A DNA stretch of 64,000 nucleotides from Clostridia bacterium (GCA_900769075.1 CAAGFE010000060.1:62001-126000); one strand, 5' to 3'; shown: positions 42,050 to 51,698, numbered from the stretch's first letter. Made by a program: numbers and translations. The notes: generated from the sequence alone by a model not told the origin.

Positions 42050-42499
42050 TCACTTCATCATGTCCTGGATGCGCTCCATCACCACACGGCCTTCCTCCTG
42101 GGAGCGCACGACCATAAAGATGGTATTGTCACCGGCGATGGTGCCCAGCAGCTCCGGCCAATGGAAGCTGTCCAGCGCTTCCGCCGCCACGGAGGCGGAG
42201 CCGGACAGCGTCTTGACAACCAGCATGTTGCCCGCTTCCGCCACCGACAGCACAGACTCCGAGAGCATGCGGATGAAGCGGTCCGTCAGTCCATTCTCGG
42301 CCTTGTCCGCCGTGGCGTACTTATAGGTACCCATGGGCGTGAGCACCTTGAGCAAGCGCAGTTCCTTGATGTCCCGGGAAACGGTGGCCTGGGTCACCTG
42401 GATGCCCCGCAGGCGCAGCGCGTCAGCCAGTTCCTCCTGGGTTTCGATCTCGTTCTTTTCAATGATGTCCAGGATCGTGACCTGTCGGACAGTTTTCAT
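42050..42499 (-). CDS. argR: Arginine repressor
   Basis: The 149-residue regulator has an N-terminal winged helix (IETQEELADALRLRGIQVTQATVSRDIKEL) and a C-terminal trimerisation/arginine-binding domain with the conserved GTIAGDNTIF. The ATG at 42499 has AAGGAG; a TTG at 42520 is unlikely because it would include the Shine-Dalgarno. ArgR binds arginine and controls arginine metabolism genes; none of its usual targets is in this window. Confidence 0.96.
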   Translation of the reverse strand: MKTVRQVTILDIIEKNEIETQEELADALRLRGIQVTQATVSRDIKELRLLKVLTPMGTYKYATADKAENGLTDRFIRMLSESVLSVAEAGNMLVVKTLSGSASVAAEALDSFHWPELLGTIAGDNTIFMVVRSQEEGRVVMERIQDMMK

Positions 42500-42527
42500 C
42501 GTCTTTTTCTCCTTGGTCAAAAATCGA

Positions 42528-43358
42528 TCAGCGGGTCCACTCCGTCAATTTGTCGCGGACGAGCTGGAAAAAACTTTGCCTTTTCAGCCGGATGAGCCGC
42601 AGGGGGCGTTCATCCTTGCAGATGCTGGCCTTCATACCGCTGGTCAGTTCCAGACAGGCCTGCCCGTCCACCTGGAGGGAGCCGGTCTGTACATCATCTG
42701 GAAGAAGCTCAAGCTCAATCTGCGCGCCGCCATGGACCACCGTCGGGCGATGCTGAAGGGTATGGGCACAGATGGGCGTGATGAGCATACAATCCACCTT
42801 GGGGCAGACGATGGGTCCGCCGGCTGAGAGGGAATAGCCAGTGGAACCGGTGGGCGTCGCCACCACCACGCCGTCCGCCACATACCGGCCCGAAAGCTCC
42901 CCGTCCACCCAGGTGTTGAAGGTGGTCAGACGGGCTCGTCCGCCGCGGCACAGCACCACGTCGTTGAGGGCATGGGCGTGCCAGTCGCCTGCGCTGACGT
43001 GGAGCACCGGGCGTTCCTCAATGTCGTAGCTGGCGCTGATGACAGCGTCCAGCGCGGCCTCCAGGTCTTCCGGCTCTGCCTCGGCGAGGAAGCCGATCCG
43101 TCCCAGGTTGATGCCCAGCAGGGCTGCCTGCCATCGGAAGGCGTACTGCGCACCTCTCAGGAGGGTTCCGTCGCCCCCCAGGGACAGGATCACGTCAGCC
43201 CGATCCACCTGTGAAAGGGGCGCAACCAGCAAGTCTGGGGCGAATTCATCCTCCGCGCAGACCTCCACCTGATGCGCTGTCAGGTAAGCTACGACGCGTC
43301 CGGCGTATTCCAGCACGTCCTGGCGTTTTGAATGCAAAATGATGCCGATCTGGAGCAT
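42528..43358 (-). CDS. nadK: NAD kinase
   Basis: The 276-residue enzyme phosphorylates NAD to NADP. GGDGT lies at residues 61-65, the NDVVL motif follows, and ATPTGSTGYSLSAGGPI is diagnostic. It is encoded between tlyA and argR, as in many Clostridia. Confidence 0.97.
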   Translation of the reverse strand: MLQIGIILHSKRQDVLEYAGRVVAYLTAHQVEVCAEDEFAPDLLVAPLSQVDRADVILSLGGDGTLLRGAQYAFRWQAALLGINLGRIGFLAEAEPEDLEAALDAVISASYDIEERPVLHVSAGDWHAHALNDVVLCRGGRARLTTFNTWVDGELSGRYVADGVVVATPTGSTGYSLSAGGPIVCPKVDCMLITPICAHTLQHRPTVVHGGAQIELELLPDDVQTGSLQVDGQACLELTSGMKASICKDERPLRLIRLKRQSFFQLVRDKLTEWTR

Positions 43359-43382
43359 CGCTCTCCCCGCTTTCCTTCAGAT

Positions 43383-44189
43383 TCAGATCTCTGTATGGGC
43401 ACGGCGCACCAGATCGCGGATGATCTCCGGCGAACAGGGCTCCGCGTCCTGGGTGCGCACGGTGATCTTCGCCAGAAACTCGATGTTGCCCTCGGGCCCC
43501 TTGATGGGAGAATAATCCAGCGCCTGCACCTGCCAGCCGATGGTCGGGCAGAAATTCACGATTTCCTCCAGCACCTCCTGATGCACCCTGGCGTCGCGCA
43601 CGACGCCCTTCTTGCCCACCCGCTCCGGGCCAGCTTCAAATTGGGGCTTGATCAGGGTGTAGAAGACGCCGCTTTCCCCCATCAGCTGGGCAGCGACGGG
43701 CAGAATCAGCCGGATGCTGATGAAGCTCACGTCCATCACGGTGACCGTGGGATGGAGCGGCACCATGTCCGGCGTGAGGTGGCGGGCGTTGGTGCGTTCC
43801 ATCAGTGTCACCCGGGGATCGTTGCGCAGCTTCCAGGCAAACTGCCCGTAGCCAACGTCGATGGCGTATACATGGGCTGCGCCGTTTTGTAGGCACACAT
43901 CGGTGAAACCGCCCGTGGCCGCGCCGATGTCCATACAGACCTTGCCGGTCAGATCCGCCTGGAAAGATTTGATGGCCTTTTCCAGCTTCAATCCTCCGCG
44001 GCTGGCGTAAGGATTGGCGCTGCCCTTGAGGGTCAGCTCCTCCTCCGGCTTGATGATTTCGCTGGCTTTGTTGATCCGCCGCAGGCCCACATAGACCTCG
44101 CCTGCCATGATGCTCGCCTGGGCCTTGGCGCGGCTCTCGCAAAGGCCGCGCTCCACCAGCGCCACGTCGGCGCGCTGTTTCTCGCTCAT
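43383..44189 (-). CDS. tlyA: TlyA-family rRNA 2'-O-methyltransferase
   Basis: From the ATG at 44189 (MSEKQRADVALVERGL) the product has 268 residues. It has an N-terminal S4 domain (to about 60) and an FtsJ-type SAM methyltransferase with SRGGLKLEKAI and DIGAATGGFTDV as the SAM-binding loop. TlyA methylates ribose in 16S and 23S rRNA in mycobacteria; members outside Actinobacteria are often annotated as hemolysin-like. The location between dxs and nadK is the standard Firmicute arrangement. Confidence 0.93.
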   Translation of the reverse strand: MSEKQRADVALVERGLCESRAKAQASIMAGEVYVGLRRINKASEIIKPEEELTLKGSANPYASRGGLKLEKAIKSFQADLTGKVCMDIGAATGGFTDVCLQNGAAHVYAIDVGYGQFAWKLRNDPRVTLMERTNARHLTPDMVPLHPTVTVMDVSFISIRLILPVAAQLMGESGVFYTLIKPQFEAGPERVGKKGVVRDARVHQEVLEEIVNFCPTIGWQVQALDYSPIKGPEGNIEFLAKITVRTQDAEPCSPEIIRDLVRRAHTEI

Positions 44190-44222
44190 GGAATGATTCC
44201 TCTCCGGACGGGCCATGCCGCC

Positions 44223-46097
44223 TTATTCCTGATGATGAAGATGCGCCTGGATGTCCGCCGCGATGGAAGTTGCGCTCAGGCCCAGCTTGTCCAGCAGCAG
44301 CGCACGGTTGCCATGGGGAATGAAAGCATCGGGCAGCGCAAAGCATTTCGCAGGGACGGGCAGATGATGCTCCGCGGCAAATTGGCTCACGGTCGCGCCG
44401 AAGCCGCCCGTACGGACGTGCTCTTCCAGCGTGAATACCGGCTGCGCCGTCACGTCCCGCAGGAGTCCTTCATCCATCGGCTTGACGCTGGAGCAGTTGA
44501 CCAGGCGCGCTTGGATCCCCTGCTCTGCCAGCAGATCACGCACCTCCAGGGCGGTTTCCACCATGGAGCCAAGCGCCAGGAGCGTGCAGTCATCGCCCTG
44601 GGCCAGCGTTTCCCATTTCCCCGGGACAAAGGCTTCTGCGTTGGGGCAGAGTTCGCTCAGATCAACGCTGCTGCGCCCATACCGGATGGCGCAGGGGCCG
44701 TTATGCTGCTGCGTCCAGCGAAGCATCGAACGAAGCTCGCCAATGTCCCGGGGCGCAAGAACGGTCAGGTTGGGTACGGGCAGCATGGAGGCCAGATCCC
44801 ACACGCCGTGATGGGTTTCACCGTCCTCGCCCACCAGACCTGCCCGGTCAAGCAGCAGCGTCACCGGCAGATTCGGCATGCACACATCGTGAATCAGCTG
44901 GTCGAAGCTGCGCTGGAAGAAGGATGCGTACACCGCGAAATATGGCTTCATGCCGCCTGCCGCGAGCCCTGCGGACATCGTGACCGCGTGTTCCTCGGCA
45001 ATGCCCACATCCAGCATACGGTCCGGGAATTTTTCCTGGAAGTGATTCAGCCCGGTGCCGCTGGGCATGGCGGCGGTGATCGTGACGATGCGGGGATCGG
45101 CTTCCGCCATCTCCGCCAGGGTTTTGGCCATCACCGTGCCGTAGGACGGCAGGGTGGACACCTTGCGGCGGTCCCCGGTTTCCACATAGAAGGGCGGCGT
45201 GCCATGAAAGATTTCCGGCTTCTTTTCGGCCTGGTCATAGCCGTGGCCCTTCTGGGTCAGCACATGAACAACCACCGGCTCCTGCAGCTCCTTGGCACTC
45301 TCCAGCGTTCGGATGAGCCCCGGCAGGTCATGCCCGTCAATCGGGCCAAAGTAGCGAAACCCCAGCGCATCGAAGAAGCCCTCGCGCTCCTCGTCCACAA
45401 AGATGGATTTCACCAGATCCTTCAGCCAGGACATCAAGCGCGCCATGGGCTTGCCGACCAGAGGAATCGCGCTCAGGCCGCTGCGCACAGCGCTTTTTGC
45501 ATGATCCCAATACCGGGAAACGCGCAGGTCGGTCAGGTGACGGCTGAGGGCACCCACATTGCGGGCAATGGACATCTCGTTGTCGTTGAGAATGACGATC
45601 ATCCGGGTTTGCGAATTGCCGGCGTCGTTCAGGGCCTCATAGCACATGCCGCCCGTGAGCGCACCATCGCCGACCAGGGCGATCACCTGATGATGTTCTC
45701 CGCGATAATCCCGGGCCCGCGCCATGCCCAACGCAGCAGAAATGGCGGTGGAAGCATGACCGGTTTCAAAGGCGTCGTATTCGCTCTCGCTGCGTTTGGG
45801 GAAGCCGGATATGCCGCCATAGGTGCGCAGCGTGTGAAACTGGCTGTATCGGCCGGTCAGGAGCTTATGAACGTAGCTTTGGTGGCCCACATCAAAAATC
45901 AGCTTGTCCGCGGGCATATCGAACACGCGGTGAAGGGCCAGGGTCAGTTCCACCACGCCCAGGTTGGACGCAAGATGTCCGCCCCGGCGCGCCACGGTGG
46001 CAACCAGCTCCGAACGGATCTGTCCGGCCAGGTCGTTCAGCTCGTCAATGGATAAGTCCTTCAGGATATGGGGTGATTCGATCTGGTCAAGACGCAT
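44223..46097 (-). CDS. dxs: 1-deoxy-D-xylulose-5-phosphate synthase
   Basis: The 624-residue TPP enzyme catalyses step one of the MEP pathway. Motifs include HLASNLGVVELTLALH, the TPP-binding GDGALTGGMCYEALN, and a transketolase C-half with DRAGLVGEDGETHHG. The length is normal. It is followed by tlyA, nadK, argR and recN in a conserved run. The pathway's IspDF is at 19072-20220. Confidence 0.97.
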   Translation of the reverse strand: MRLDQIESPHILKDLSIDELNDLAGQIRSELVATVARRGGHLASNLGVVELTLALHRVFDMPADKLIFDVGHQSYVHKLLTGRYSQFHTLRTYGGISGFPKRSESEYDAFETGHASTAISAALGMARARDYRGEHHQVIALVGDGALTGGMCYEALNDAGNSQTRMIVILNDNEMSIARNVGALSRHLTDLRVSRYWDHAKSAVRSGLSAIPLVGKPMARLMSWLKDLVKSIFVDEEREGFFDALGFRYFGPIDGHDLPGLIRTLESAKELQEPVVVHVLTQKGHGYDQAEKKPEIFHGTPPFYVETGDRRKVSTLPSYGTVMAKTLAEMAEADPRIVTITAAMPSGTGLNHFQEKFPDRMLDVGIAEEHAVTMSAGLAAGGMKPYFAVYASFFQRSFDQLIHDVCMPNLPVTLLLDRAGLVGEDGETHHGVWDLASMLPVPNLTVLAPRDIGELRSMLRWTQQHNGPCAIRYGRSSVDLSELCPNAEAFVPGKWETLAQGDDCTLLALGSMVETALEVRDLLAEQGIQARLVNCSSVKPMDEGLLRDVTAQPVFTLEEHVRTGGFGATVSQFAAEHHLPVPAKCFALPDAFIPHGNRALLLDKLGLSATSIAADIQAHLHHQE

Positions 46098-46119
46098 CTG
46101 TCTCCTCCTCGATCGTATA

Positions 46120-46578
46120 TCAATAATATTTGCGGATCAGCCGCTCAATCAGCGGAAGGTCGAACTTCCGCCCGTGCCAGGCCCGTTCCATCAGCTTCAC
46201 CCGCAGAAAAAGGACGACCACCGCAACGCCAATATATATCAGCCAGCCCAGCAGGGTCATCAGGAAACCGAGATAAGGGACACGCCCCACGACCAGGCTG
46301 ATGATCCCCAGCACGGCGCCGCCGCACAGATGCACCGCTGCCAGCGCCGTGGACTGAACGGCAAAGCGGCGGATGACCTTGCTCTCCTTTTCCGCCCAGC
46401 AGAGGAAAACCGCAAGGACGCTGAGCATGGCAGCCATGGTGCAGGCCAGGCGGACGCCGGTGTTGGTGGCCAGCAAAGGCTGGTTTCCCTCCGTCAGGAA
46501 AGGCAGGGAATCCCAGGGCTGATCCTCCTGGGGCGGGAGCTCTGTCCGCTGACTGCGGGGACGCCGGACGGTGCTCAC
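46120..46578 (-). CDS. DUF4870-like small membrane protein
   Basis: The 152-residue protein has a polar N-terminus and three hydrophobic segments (about 42-62, 78-98, 103-125). The segment RRFAVQSTALAAVHLCGG resembles the DUF4870 pattern (RxHA/V-x-Q-S) of small membrane proteins. It ends with a basic Tyr-rich tail (LIERLIRKYY). It overlaps the end of ddl by 4 bases and precedes dxs by 22, so it is within the same operon. Function unknown. Confidence 0.8.
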   Translation of the reverse strand: MSTVRRPRSQRTELPPQEDQPWDSLPFLTEGNQPLLATNTGVRLACTMAAMLSVLAVFLCWAEKESKVIRRFAVQSTALAAVHLCGGAVLGIISLVVGRVPYLGFLMTLLGWLIYIGVAVVVLFLRVKLMERAWHGRKFDLPLIERLIRKYY

Positions 46579-47789
46579 AGCTTCGTCCCCTTGCTGCCCT
46601 TGGCGCCTTTGGTTCCGCCGAGGGAAACGGATTTGAGAATGTCGGAGGTGAAGGCATAATTGCGCATGTTGCGATCCTCATGGGCGCGCAGGGCAGCGTC
46701 CACCATGCGGTCGATCAGCTGGCTGTACTTCACGCCCGCGTTCTCCCAAAGGTAGAAGGCCAGGCTGCCGGGAATGGTGTTGATCTCGGTGATGAACACC
46801 TGCTCGGTGGCCTTATCGAACATGTAGTCGATGCGCACCACGCCCTTGCAGTCCAGCATGCGGAAGATCTCGCAGGAGAGCTGCTGAATCCTGTCCCGCA
46901 GGCTGTCCTCGATGGGCGCGGGCAGCACGCGATGCAGGCTCGCCATGCCCTTGGAGCCGCCGTTTGCCAGGTATTTCTCCTTGAAATCCAGGAACTGCTC
47001 GCCGGTCAGGGGCATCTCGATGGGGCTGGCCGTCACCTCGTCGTCATAGCCCAGGACGGAGCAGTTCAGCTCGATGGGCTTATCAAGGCCCTTTTCCACC
47101 AGCACGCGGCGGTCATAGTCGAAGGCCAGCTCCAGGCTGTCCCTCAGGCCTTCCCGGTCATCCGCGCGGGATACGCCGATGGACGACCCCAGGTTGGCAG
47201 GCTTCACGAATACGGGATAGCCAAGTTCCTGTTCCACCTTGTTCAGAACGGCGTCGCGGTCGGCGCTGAACATGGAGCGGGTGAACCAGCAGTCCGGCAG
47301 ACAGGGAAGCGTGCCCGCACCGCGGAAGAACTGCTTCATCATGATTTTGTCCATGCCGATGGCGCTGCCGGCCACACCGGTGGAGGTGTAAGGCAGATTC
47401 GCCAGCTCCAGCATGCCCTGGAGAGTGCCGTCCTCGCCGTTGAGGCCGTGCATGACAATCACGCAGACCTCCAGCCGGGCGACCACCTCCTGGGTGGGAT
47501 GACCGAACAGACCCTTTGCGGGACGATCGGCGATCAGTGCGCCGGAACCGGCGGTGATGTCCAGCGCCACCCGGTCGATGCCCTTCCTGTCGGGATTGAA
47601 AGGGGTGTAGCTCCTGATATCACGCAGGGGCGCACCGGTATACCACACGCCCTGCTCGCTGATGTAAACAGGAATCACGTCATACTTTTCAGGATCCACA
47701 TGGTTCATCAGCTGAACAGCGCTGATAATCGCTACCTCTCGCTCACAGCTCCGGGAACCAAACAGAACGCCAAGCTGAATCTTTGCCAT
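46575..47789 (-). CDS. ddl: D-alanine--D-alanine ligase
   Basis: The 404-residue ATP-grasp ligase makes the D-Ala-D-Ala dipeptide for MurF. Family motifs are GSRSCEREV near the N-terminus, MHGLNGEDGTLQGMLELANLPYT, FVKPANLGSSIGVS and the omega loop DFKEKYL, with Lys and Tyr as in dipeptide-forming Ddl rather than D-lactate ligases. ITEINTIPGS is the magnesium site. It is about 40 residues longer than average, with a C-terminal low-complexity tail GGTKGAKGSKGTKL. It follows the MurF-like gene by 27 bases, which fits the pathway order. Confidence 0.95.
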   Translation of the reverse strand: MAKIQLGVLFGSRSCEREVAIISAVQLMNHVDPEKYDVIPVYISEQGVWYTGAPLRDIRSYTPFNPDRKGIDRVALDITAGSGALIADRPAKGLFGHPTQEVVARLEVCVIVMHGLNGEDGTLQGMLELANLPYTSTGVAGSAIGMDKIMMKQFFRGAGTLPCLPDCWFTRSMFSADRDAVLNKVEQELGYPVFVKPANLGSSIGVSRADDREGLRDSLELAFDYDRRVLVEKGLDKPIELNCSVLGYDDEVTASPIEMPLTGEQFLDFKEKYLANGGSKGMASLHRVLPAPIEDSLRDRIQQLSCEIFRMLDCKGVVRIDYMFDKATEQVFITEINTIPGSLAFYLWENAGVKYSQLIDRMVDAALRAHEDRNMRNYAFTSDILKSVSLGGTKGAKGSKGTKL

Positions 47790-47816
47790 CAGAAACGCCT
47801 CCAGAATATATCATGC

Positions 47817-49442
47817 TCAGGCTTCGGAATAATGATCGGGCAAATCATTTTCAAACAGGGCCACATCGCCTGGACGGCCCATCTGGCGCAGGAGTGCGCT
47901 TGCATCGTCCAGCGTCGACACGACATGAAGGTTGTTTTCCGGGAAACCGGCTTCCCTCAGGCCCTTGGCGATGGGGGCGGTATGCTTCTTGCCGACGAGA
48001 ATGGCCACATCCACGCAATCCGCCATCATCGTGCCGAAATCATGGTTGAACTGCTCCTCCCCGGCGCCCAGCTCCACCATACCGGGGGTGATGATGATCC
48101 GGCGGCCTTCAAAGCCCTTCAGCACCTTCAGCGCCGCCTGAGCGCCCCGGGGATTGGCATTGAACGCATCGTCGATGATCGTCATGCCCGGGGTTGAAAT
48201 CAGCTGGAGGCGATGCTCCACCGGCTCGATCCTGCTGATACCGCGGGCAATCTGCCGCAGCGTCATCCCCAGCTGAAGTCCCACCGTGGCGGCAAGGAGG
48301 ATGTTCTGGATGTTGTGTTCCCCCAGCAGGCGGGTCTGACAGGTGATTTCGTCCTGCATGGTATGCAGGATAAAGGTGCTGCCGGCCGGAGAAACGCGGA
48401 GATCCGTTGCCCACACATCCGCGTCCTCGGTATCGGCATGGATGGAGCACAGCCGTTTTTCCTTGCGGGTTTGATCGAACAGTTCCCGGCAGATGGCCTG
48501 GTCATCCGGGAAGAAGCAGCATCCGCCATCGGGGATCGCATCCATCAGCTCATATTTGGTGGACTTGATGCGGTCAATCGTATGGAAGGTATCCAGGTGC
48601 TGGGGGCCGACGGAGGTCAGCACGCCGTACCTGGGATGCACCAAACGGCACAGCTCCTTGATGTCGCCCACATGGCGCGCCCCCATCTCGGCCACAAACA
48701 CCTGATGAGAAGGCATCAGCTTTTCACGGATGATGCGGGTCACGCCCATGGGGGTATTGAAGCTGGAAGGGGTGACCAGCACCTGAAATTTTTCCTGCAA
48801 AATGGTGCCGAGGATAAACTTGACGCTGGTTTTGCCATAGGAGCCGGTGATGCCGATCTTGATCAGATCCGGTCGGGCGGCAAGCTTCTTCTGCGCATCG
48901 CGGAAGTACATTTCGCTCACCAGCTTCTCAATCGGCCAGGCGCACAATCCGCCCAGCGCGACCCACAGGGGAAGCAGCAGCGGGAACAGGCCGATGAAAT
49001 ACAGCCGCGGTTCCGGGCCCGTCAGCAGAAAACCTACCAGCGCGCACAGCATCGTGAACACAACGGCAGAGGTGACGCAGGTACGCTTCACGCGCATGGT
49101 GATCACGAAGGGCTTCTTGGCGGTTTTCACCTGCATGAGGCTGCTGCACCAGTTGCCGCCGAGGATCGCCAGGGCGACCGTGACGCCGGCAACCAGCAGA
49201 CGAAGAAGATTCCCCTCATCCAGGTTGCGGTCGATGCTGCGGTGAATCAGAAGGAGCAGCATCAGATAGGCGGTCATGATCAGACCTGGGAGAACGGCGC
49301 GAGGAAAATTCCGCCTGACCGTGCGGAAATAGCCGGGGAACTGGTAGCTCTCCAGCTGGAAATAGTGCATCAGGCTCCGGCTGGCCAGCAGGGAGGACAG
49401 GCTCACACCCACCGCAATCAGCCACACAACCAGTGCATTCAT
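47817..49442 (-). CDS. murF: Membrane-anchored MurF-like Mur ligase
   Basis: The 541-residue protein starts with about five hydrophobic segments (roughly 3-20, 48-68, 80-97, 122-141, 147-168), with a large polar loop between. The Mur ligase core follows: P-loop GITGSYGKTSVK (197-208), SSFNTPMGVTRII, VAEMGARHVGDIKELC, LLGEHNIQN and a C-terminal MurF-type DDAFNANPRG. The last motif is the MurF form of the carbamylated-Lys/third-domain region. The soluble N-terminal UDP-MurNAc-binding domain of ordinary MurF is replaced by the membrane part. With ddl downstream, ligation of D-Ala-D-Ala is likely, but another Mur-like ligation is possible. Confidence 0.85.
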   Translation of the reverse strand: MNALVVWLIAVGVSLSSLLASRSLMHYFQLESYQFPGYFRTVRRNFPRAVLPGLIMTAYLMLLLLIHRSIDRNLDEGNLLRLLVAGVTVALAILGGNWCSSLMQVKTAKKPFVITMRVKRTCVTSAVVFTMLCALVGFLLTGPEPRLYFIGLFPLLLPLWVALGGLCAWPIEKLVSEMYFRDAQKKLAARPDLIKIGITGSYGKTSVKFILGTILQEKFQVLVTPSSFNTPMGVTRIIREKLMPSHQVFVAEMGARHVGDIKELCRLVHPRYGVLTSVGPQHLDTFHTIDRIKSTKYELMDAIPDGGCCFFPDDQAICRELFDQTRKEKRLCSIHADTEDADVWATDLRVSPAGSTFILHTMQDEITCQTRLLGEHNIQNILLAATVGLQLGMTLRQIARGISRIEPVEHRLQLISTPGMTIIDDAFNANPRGAQAALKVLKGFEGRRIIITPGMVELGAGEEQFNHDFGTMMADCVDVAILVGKKHTAPIAKGLREAGFPENNLHVVSTLDDASALLRQMGRPGDVALFENDLPDHYSEA

Positions 49443-49467
49443 CGGGAAATCACCTGTCTTTCAGCAT

Positions 49468-50256
49468 TCATCCGTTGGTTTCCACCAGAAAACTGCGGGC
49501 AATGGCTGCAAACCTCGCCGCTTGTTCAAGATATGCAAAATGGGTGCCGCCATTGAGGACGATCAGCGCACTGTCGGGAATTTCCCTCTCCATCTGCTGA
49601 CCCATCCAAAGAGGAGTTTCGGTATCCTGGTCGCCCCAGACCAGCAGGGTGCTGTTCCTGATGCGGCACAGCTTCTCCGACTGATCGTAATTGACGACCT
49701 TCACGAAGGTCTTGCGCATGTCGGGAGAAAGGGCGGCATAATCCCTTGAGCCGTACTTCTGAATCAGCGCTTCCTGCCACTTGCCGGTCAGGCTGCCGAA
49801 GATGCGCAGCTTCTCCGCAGCGTTCACCAATGCCTTCAGCTTCTTATATGTGGACGTGCGCTTGCTGCTTTCGCCGCTGGCCCGGGGACGGATGCCCGCC
49901 GCGCCTGTCAGGATGATGCGGTCAAAAATTGTTTCATCTTCTGCCGCCAGCTCAATCGCTATCCGCCCGCCGAAGGAGTGGGCAATCACGCTGCAGGGCA
50001 GGAAATTCAGACGGGTCAGCAGTTCCTTCAGGCAGGCCGCGAAATCCGGAACGCCCCAGGGCTCCGGCGGCTGGGCGCTTTGACCATGGGCCGGGAAATC
50101 CACCGCCAGCACCGTCATATCCGTGGCCAGCTGATCGCCGACGTTTTTCATCATGTCGCCTGAGCAGCCCCAGCCGTGGAGCAGCACAACCCGCTTCTCC
50201 CCCGAACCATAGCGTTCAAAATGCATATTCACCCCAGAAATCTGCATACTTGTCAA
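49468..50256 (-). CDS. Alpha/beta hydrolase
   Basis: An alpha/beta hydrolase of about 262 residues. The oxyanion region is LLHGWGCSGD, the nucleophile elbow is AHSFGGR (Ser), a late Asp lies in VWGDQDTETP and the catalytic His is in GGTHFAYLEQ. It is cytosolic. The start is uncertain: TTG at 50256 has GAGG at 8 bases, while the ATG at 50247 has long spacing. It follows a GNAT gene and precedes the MurF-like gene by 25 bases, within a probable long operon. Substrate unknown. Confidence 0.85.
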   Translation of the reverse strand: MTSMQISGVNMHFERYGSGEKRVVLLHGWGCSGDMMKNVGDQLATDMTVLAVDFPAHGQSAQPPEPWGVPDFAACLKELLTRLNFLPCSVIAHSFGGRIAIELAAEDETIFDRIILTGAAGIRPRASGESSKRTSTYKKLKALVNAAEKLRIFGSLTGKWQEALIQKYGSRDYAALSPDMRKTFVKVVNYDQSEKLCRIRNSTLLVWGDQDTETPLWMGQQMEREIPDSALIVLNGGTHFAYLEQAARFAAIARSFLVETNG

Positions 50257-50266
50257 TGCGTTCACC

Positions 50267-50743
50267 TCATGATGATTCAATGTCCATGCAGCCGTTCATG
50301 CGCCAGATGTAACGGCATTTCCGCGCGGAAATCAGCCAGCGGGTCTGGATGGCCTGGGGCACATCCACCGTGCGTTCCAGTGTGCAGCCAAGGCGGATGC
50401 AGGTTTTCCTGCTGGGCCAGTTGTCCGGGTCACAGGTGATGACCACGCTCTCCTTGCCGTGCAGGAGGATCAGCGGACGCAGCAGCTCGCAGGCCCTTTT
50501 GGCATAACCGTGCCCGCGAAAGGGCGGATCCACATGGTAACCGATGTGCCCAAAGTAGTATACGCACTCGCTCTCGCCAAGGCGAAGGCTGATCCGCCCG
50601 GCTTCCTTCCGCTGACCGTGCTCAGCAATCATGTAATCATAGTTCCGCCCGAAGCCCATTTCCTCCTCCGGCGGATACAGCCGCAGGGGGATCAGATCAA
50701 TCACGCCGTCGGTAAACTCGGCCTTGCTCCTGTGCAGCCACAT
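50267..50743 (-). CDS. GNAT-family N-acetyltransferase
   Basis: The 158-residue product from the ATG at 50743 has AGGAG inside the end of the fruK-like gene, and the ATG lies one base after that gene's stop. GHIGYHVDPPFRGHGYAKRACELL contains the acetyl-CoA pyrophosphate loop (R/Q-x-x-G-x-G/A), and NWPSRKTCIRLGC is the usual N-x-x-S-x-x-x-x-x-x-x-G motif. Substrate unknown. Confidence 0.86.
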   Translation of the reverse strand: MWLHRSKAEFTDGVIDLIPLRLYPPEEEMGFGRNYDYMIAEHGQRKEAGRISLRLGESECVYYFGHIGYHVDPPFRGHGYAKRACELLRPLILLHGKESVVITCDPDNWPSRKTCIRLGCTLERTVDVPQAIQTRWLISARKCRYIWRMNGCMDIESS

Positions 50744-50744
50744 A

Positions 50745-51668
50745 TCAAAGCTCCTGAACATGAACCTTCTCCAGCAGACGCATGAAATCGCCGGGAACAA
50801 TCAGCTGCGTGCCATCCGTCATGACAGAGGCCGTCCCTGCAGCCGCTCCGGCCCGGAAGCCCTCGCGCATGGTGCCGTGGGTGATGAGCCCGTACAGCAG
50901 GCCGCCGACCATGGCGTCGCCCGCGCCGACGGTGGAACGCACCTCCACCGGGATTTCCGGTGCAAAAAGGCAGCCGTCCTCCCCCACATAGAGTGCCCCG
51001 TCCTTGCCCAGGGACACCACAACATGCCGAACGCCCTTGTCCACAAAGGTCTGGGCCGCATTGCGGACGTCCGCCAGCGTGGGCAGTTCGCGCCCCAGGG
51101 CAGAGGCCAGCTCATGATGATTCGGCTTGATGAGAAATGGTTTGGCTTCCACGCCGCGCAGCAATGCCTCTCCGCTGACATCCAGGATGCAGGGCACAGG
51201 CGACAGCGCCGCCATCAAATGCGCATAGGTATCGGCAGGGCATCCGGGCGGGAGGGAACCGGTGATGACAGCATACTCGCTTTGCCTGGTGGAGGCGATG
51301 GCCAGATCGAAAAAAACATCGAGATCCTCCGCCGTGAGCATCGGACCGGGCTCATTCAGCTCCGTCACGCCGGCGCCATCCAGCGCCACAACCTTCGTGT
51401 TGACACGGACGGCGCCTTCCACCGTATGGAAACGGCAACCCACCTGTTCCGTCCGCAGGGCCGCACTGATTTTGTCATATCCTTCCGCCCCGGCACAGCC
51501 GATGACCTGGCTCTCCAGCCCCAGACGGCGGCAGACCACCGCGACATTCACGCCCTTGCCGCCCACATCGGTGCGAGAGGTGCGGATGCGGTTCACCTGA
51601 CCGGGAACCAGGCGGTCAACGGTCACCGTCCTGTCCAGGGCAGGATTCAGACAGATGGTCGTGATCAC
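50745..51668 (-). CDS. fruK: 1-phosphofructokinase family sugar kinase
   Basis: The 307-residue PfkB-family kinase starts at GTG 51668 (VITTICLNPALDRTV), with GGAGGGG upstream. The N-terminal pattern TICLNPALDRT, the DVGGKGVNVAV motif and the C-terminal STVGAGDAMVGG with the catalytic Asp are classic for 1-phosphofructokinase/tagatose-6-phosphate kinase. No fructose PTS or DeoR-type regulator flanks it, so the exact sugar phosphate is uncertain. It heads an operon from a strong promoter. Confidence 0.9.
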   Translation of the reverse strand: MITTICLNPALDRTVTVDRLVPGQVNRIRTSRTDVGGKGVNVAVVCRRLGLESQVIGCAGAEGYDKISAALRTEQVGCRFHTVEGAVRVNTKVVALDGAGVTELNEPGPMLTAEDLDVFFDLAIASTRQSEYAVITGSLPPGCPADTYAHLMAALSPVPCILDVSGEALLRGVEAKPFLIKPNHHELASALGRELPTLADVRNAAQTFVDKGVRHVVVSLGKDGALYVGEDGCLFAPEIPVEVRSTVGAGDAMVGGLLYGLITHGTMREGFRAGAAAGTASVMTDGTQLIVPGDFMRLLEKVHVQEL

Positions 51669-51698
51669 AGGCACCCCTCCATGCAAACTATTCCACTT

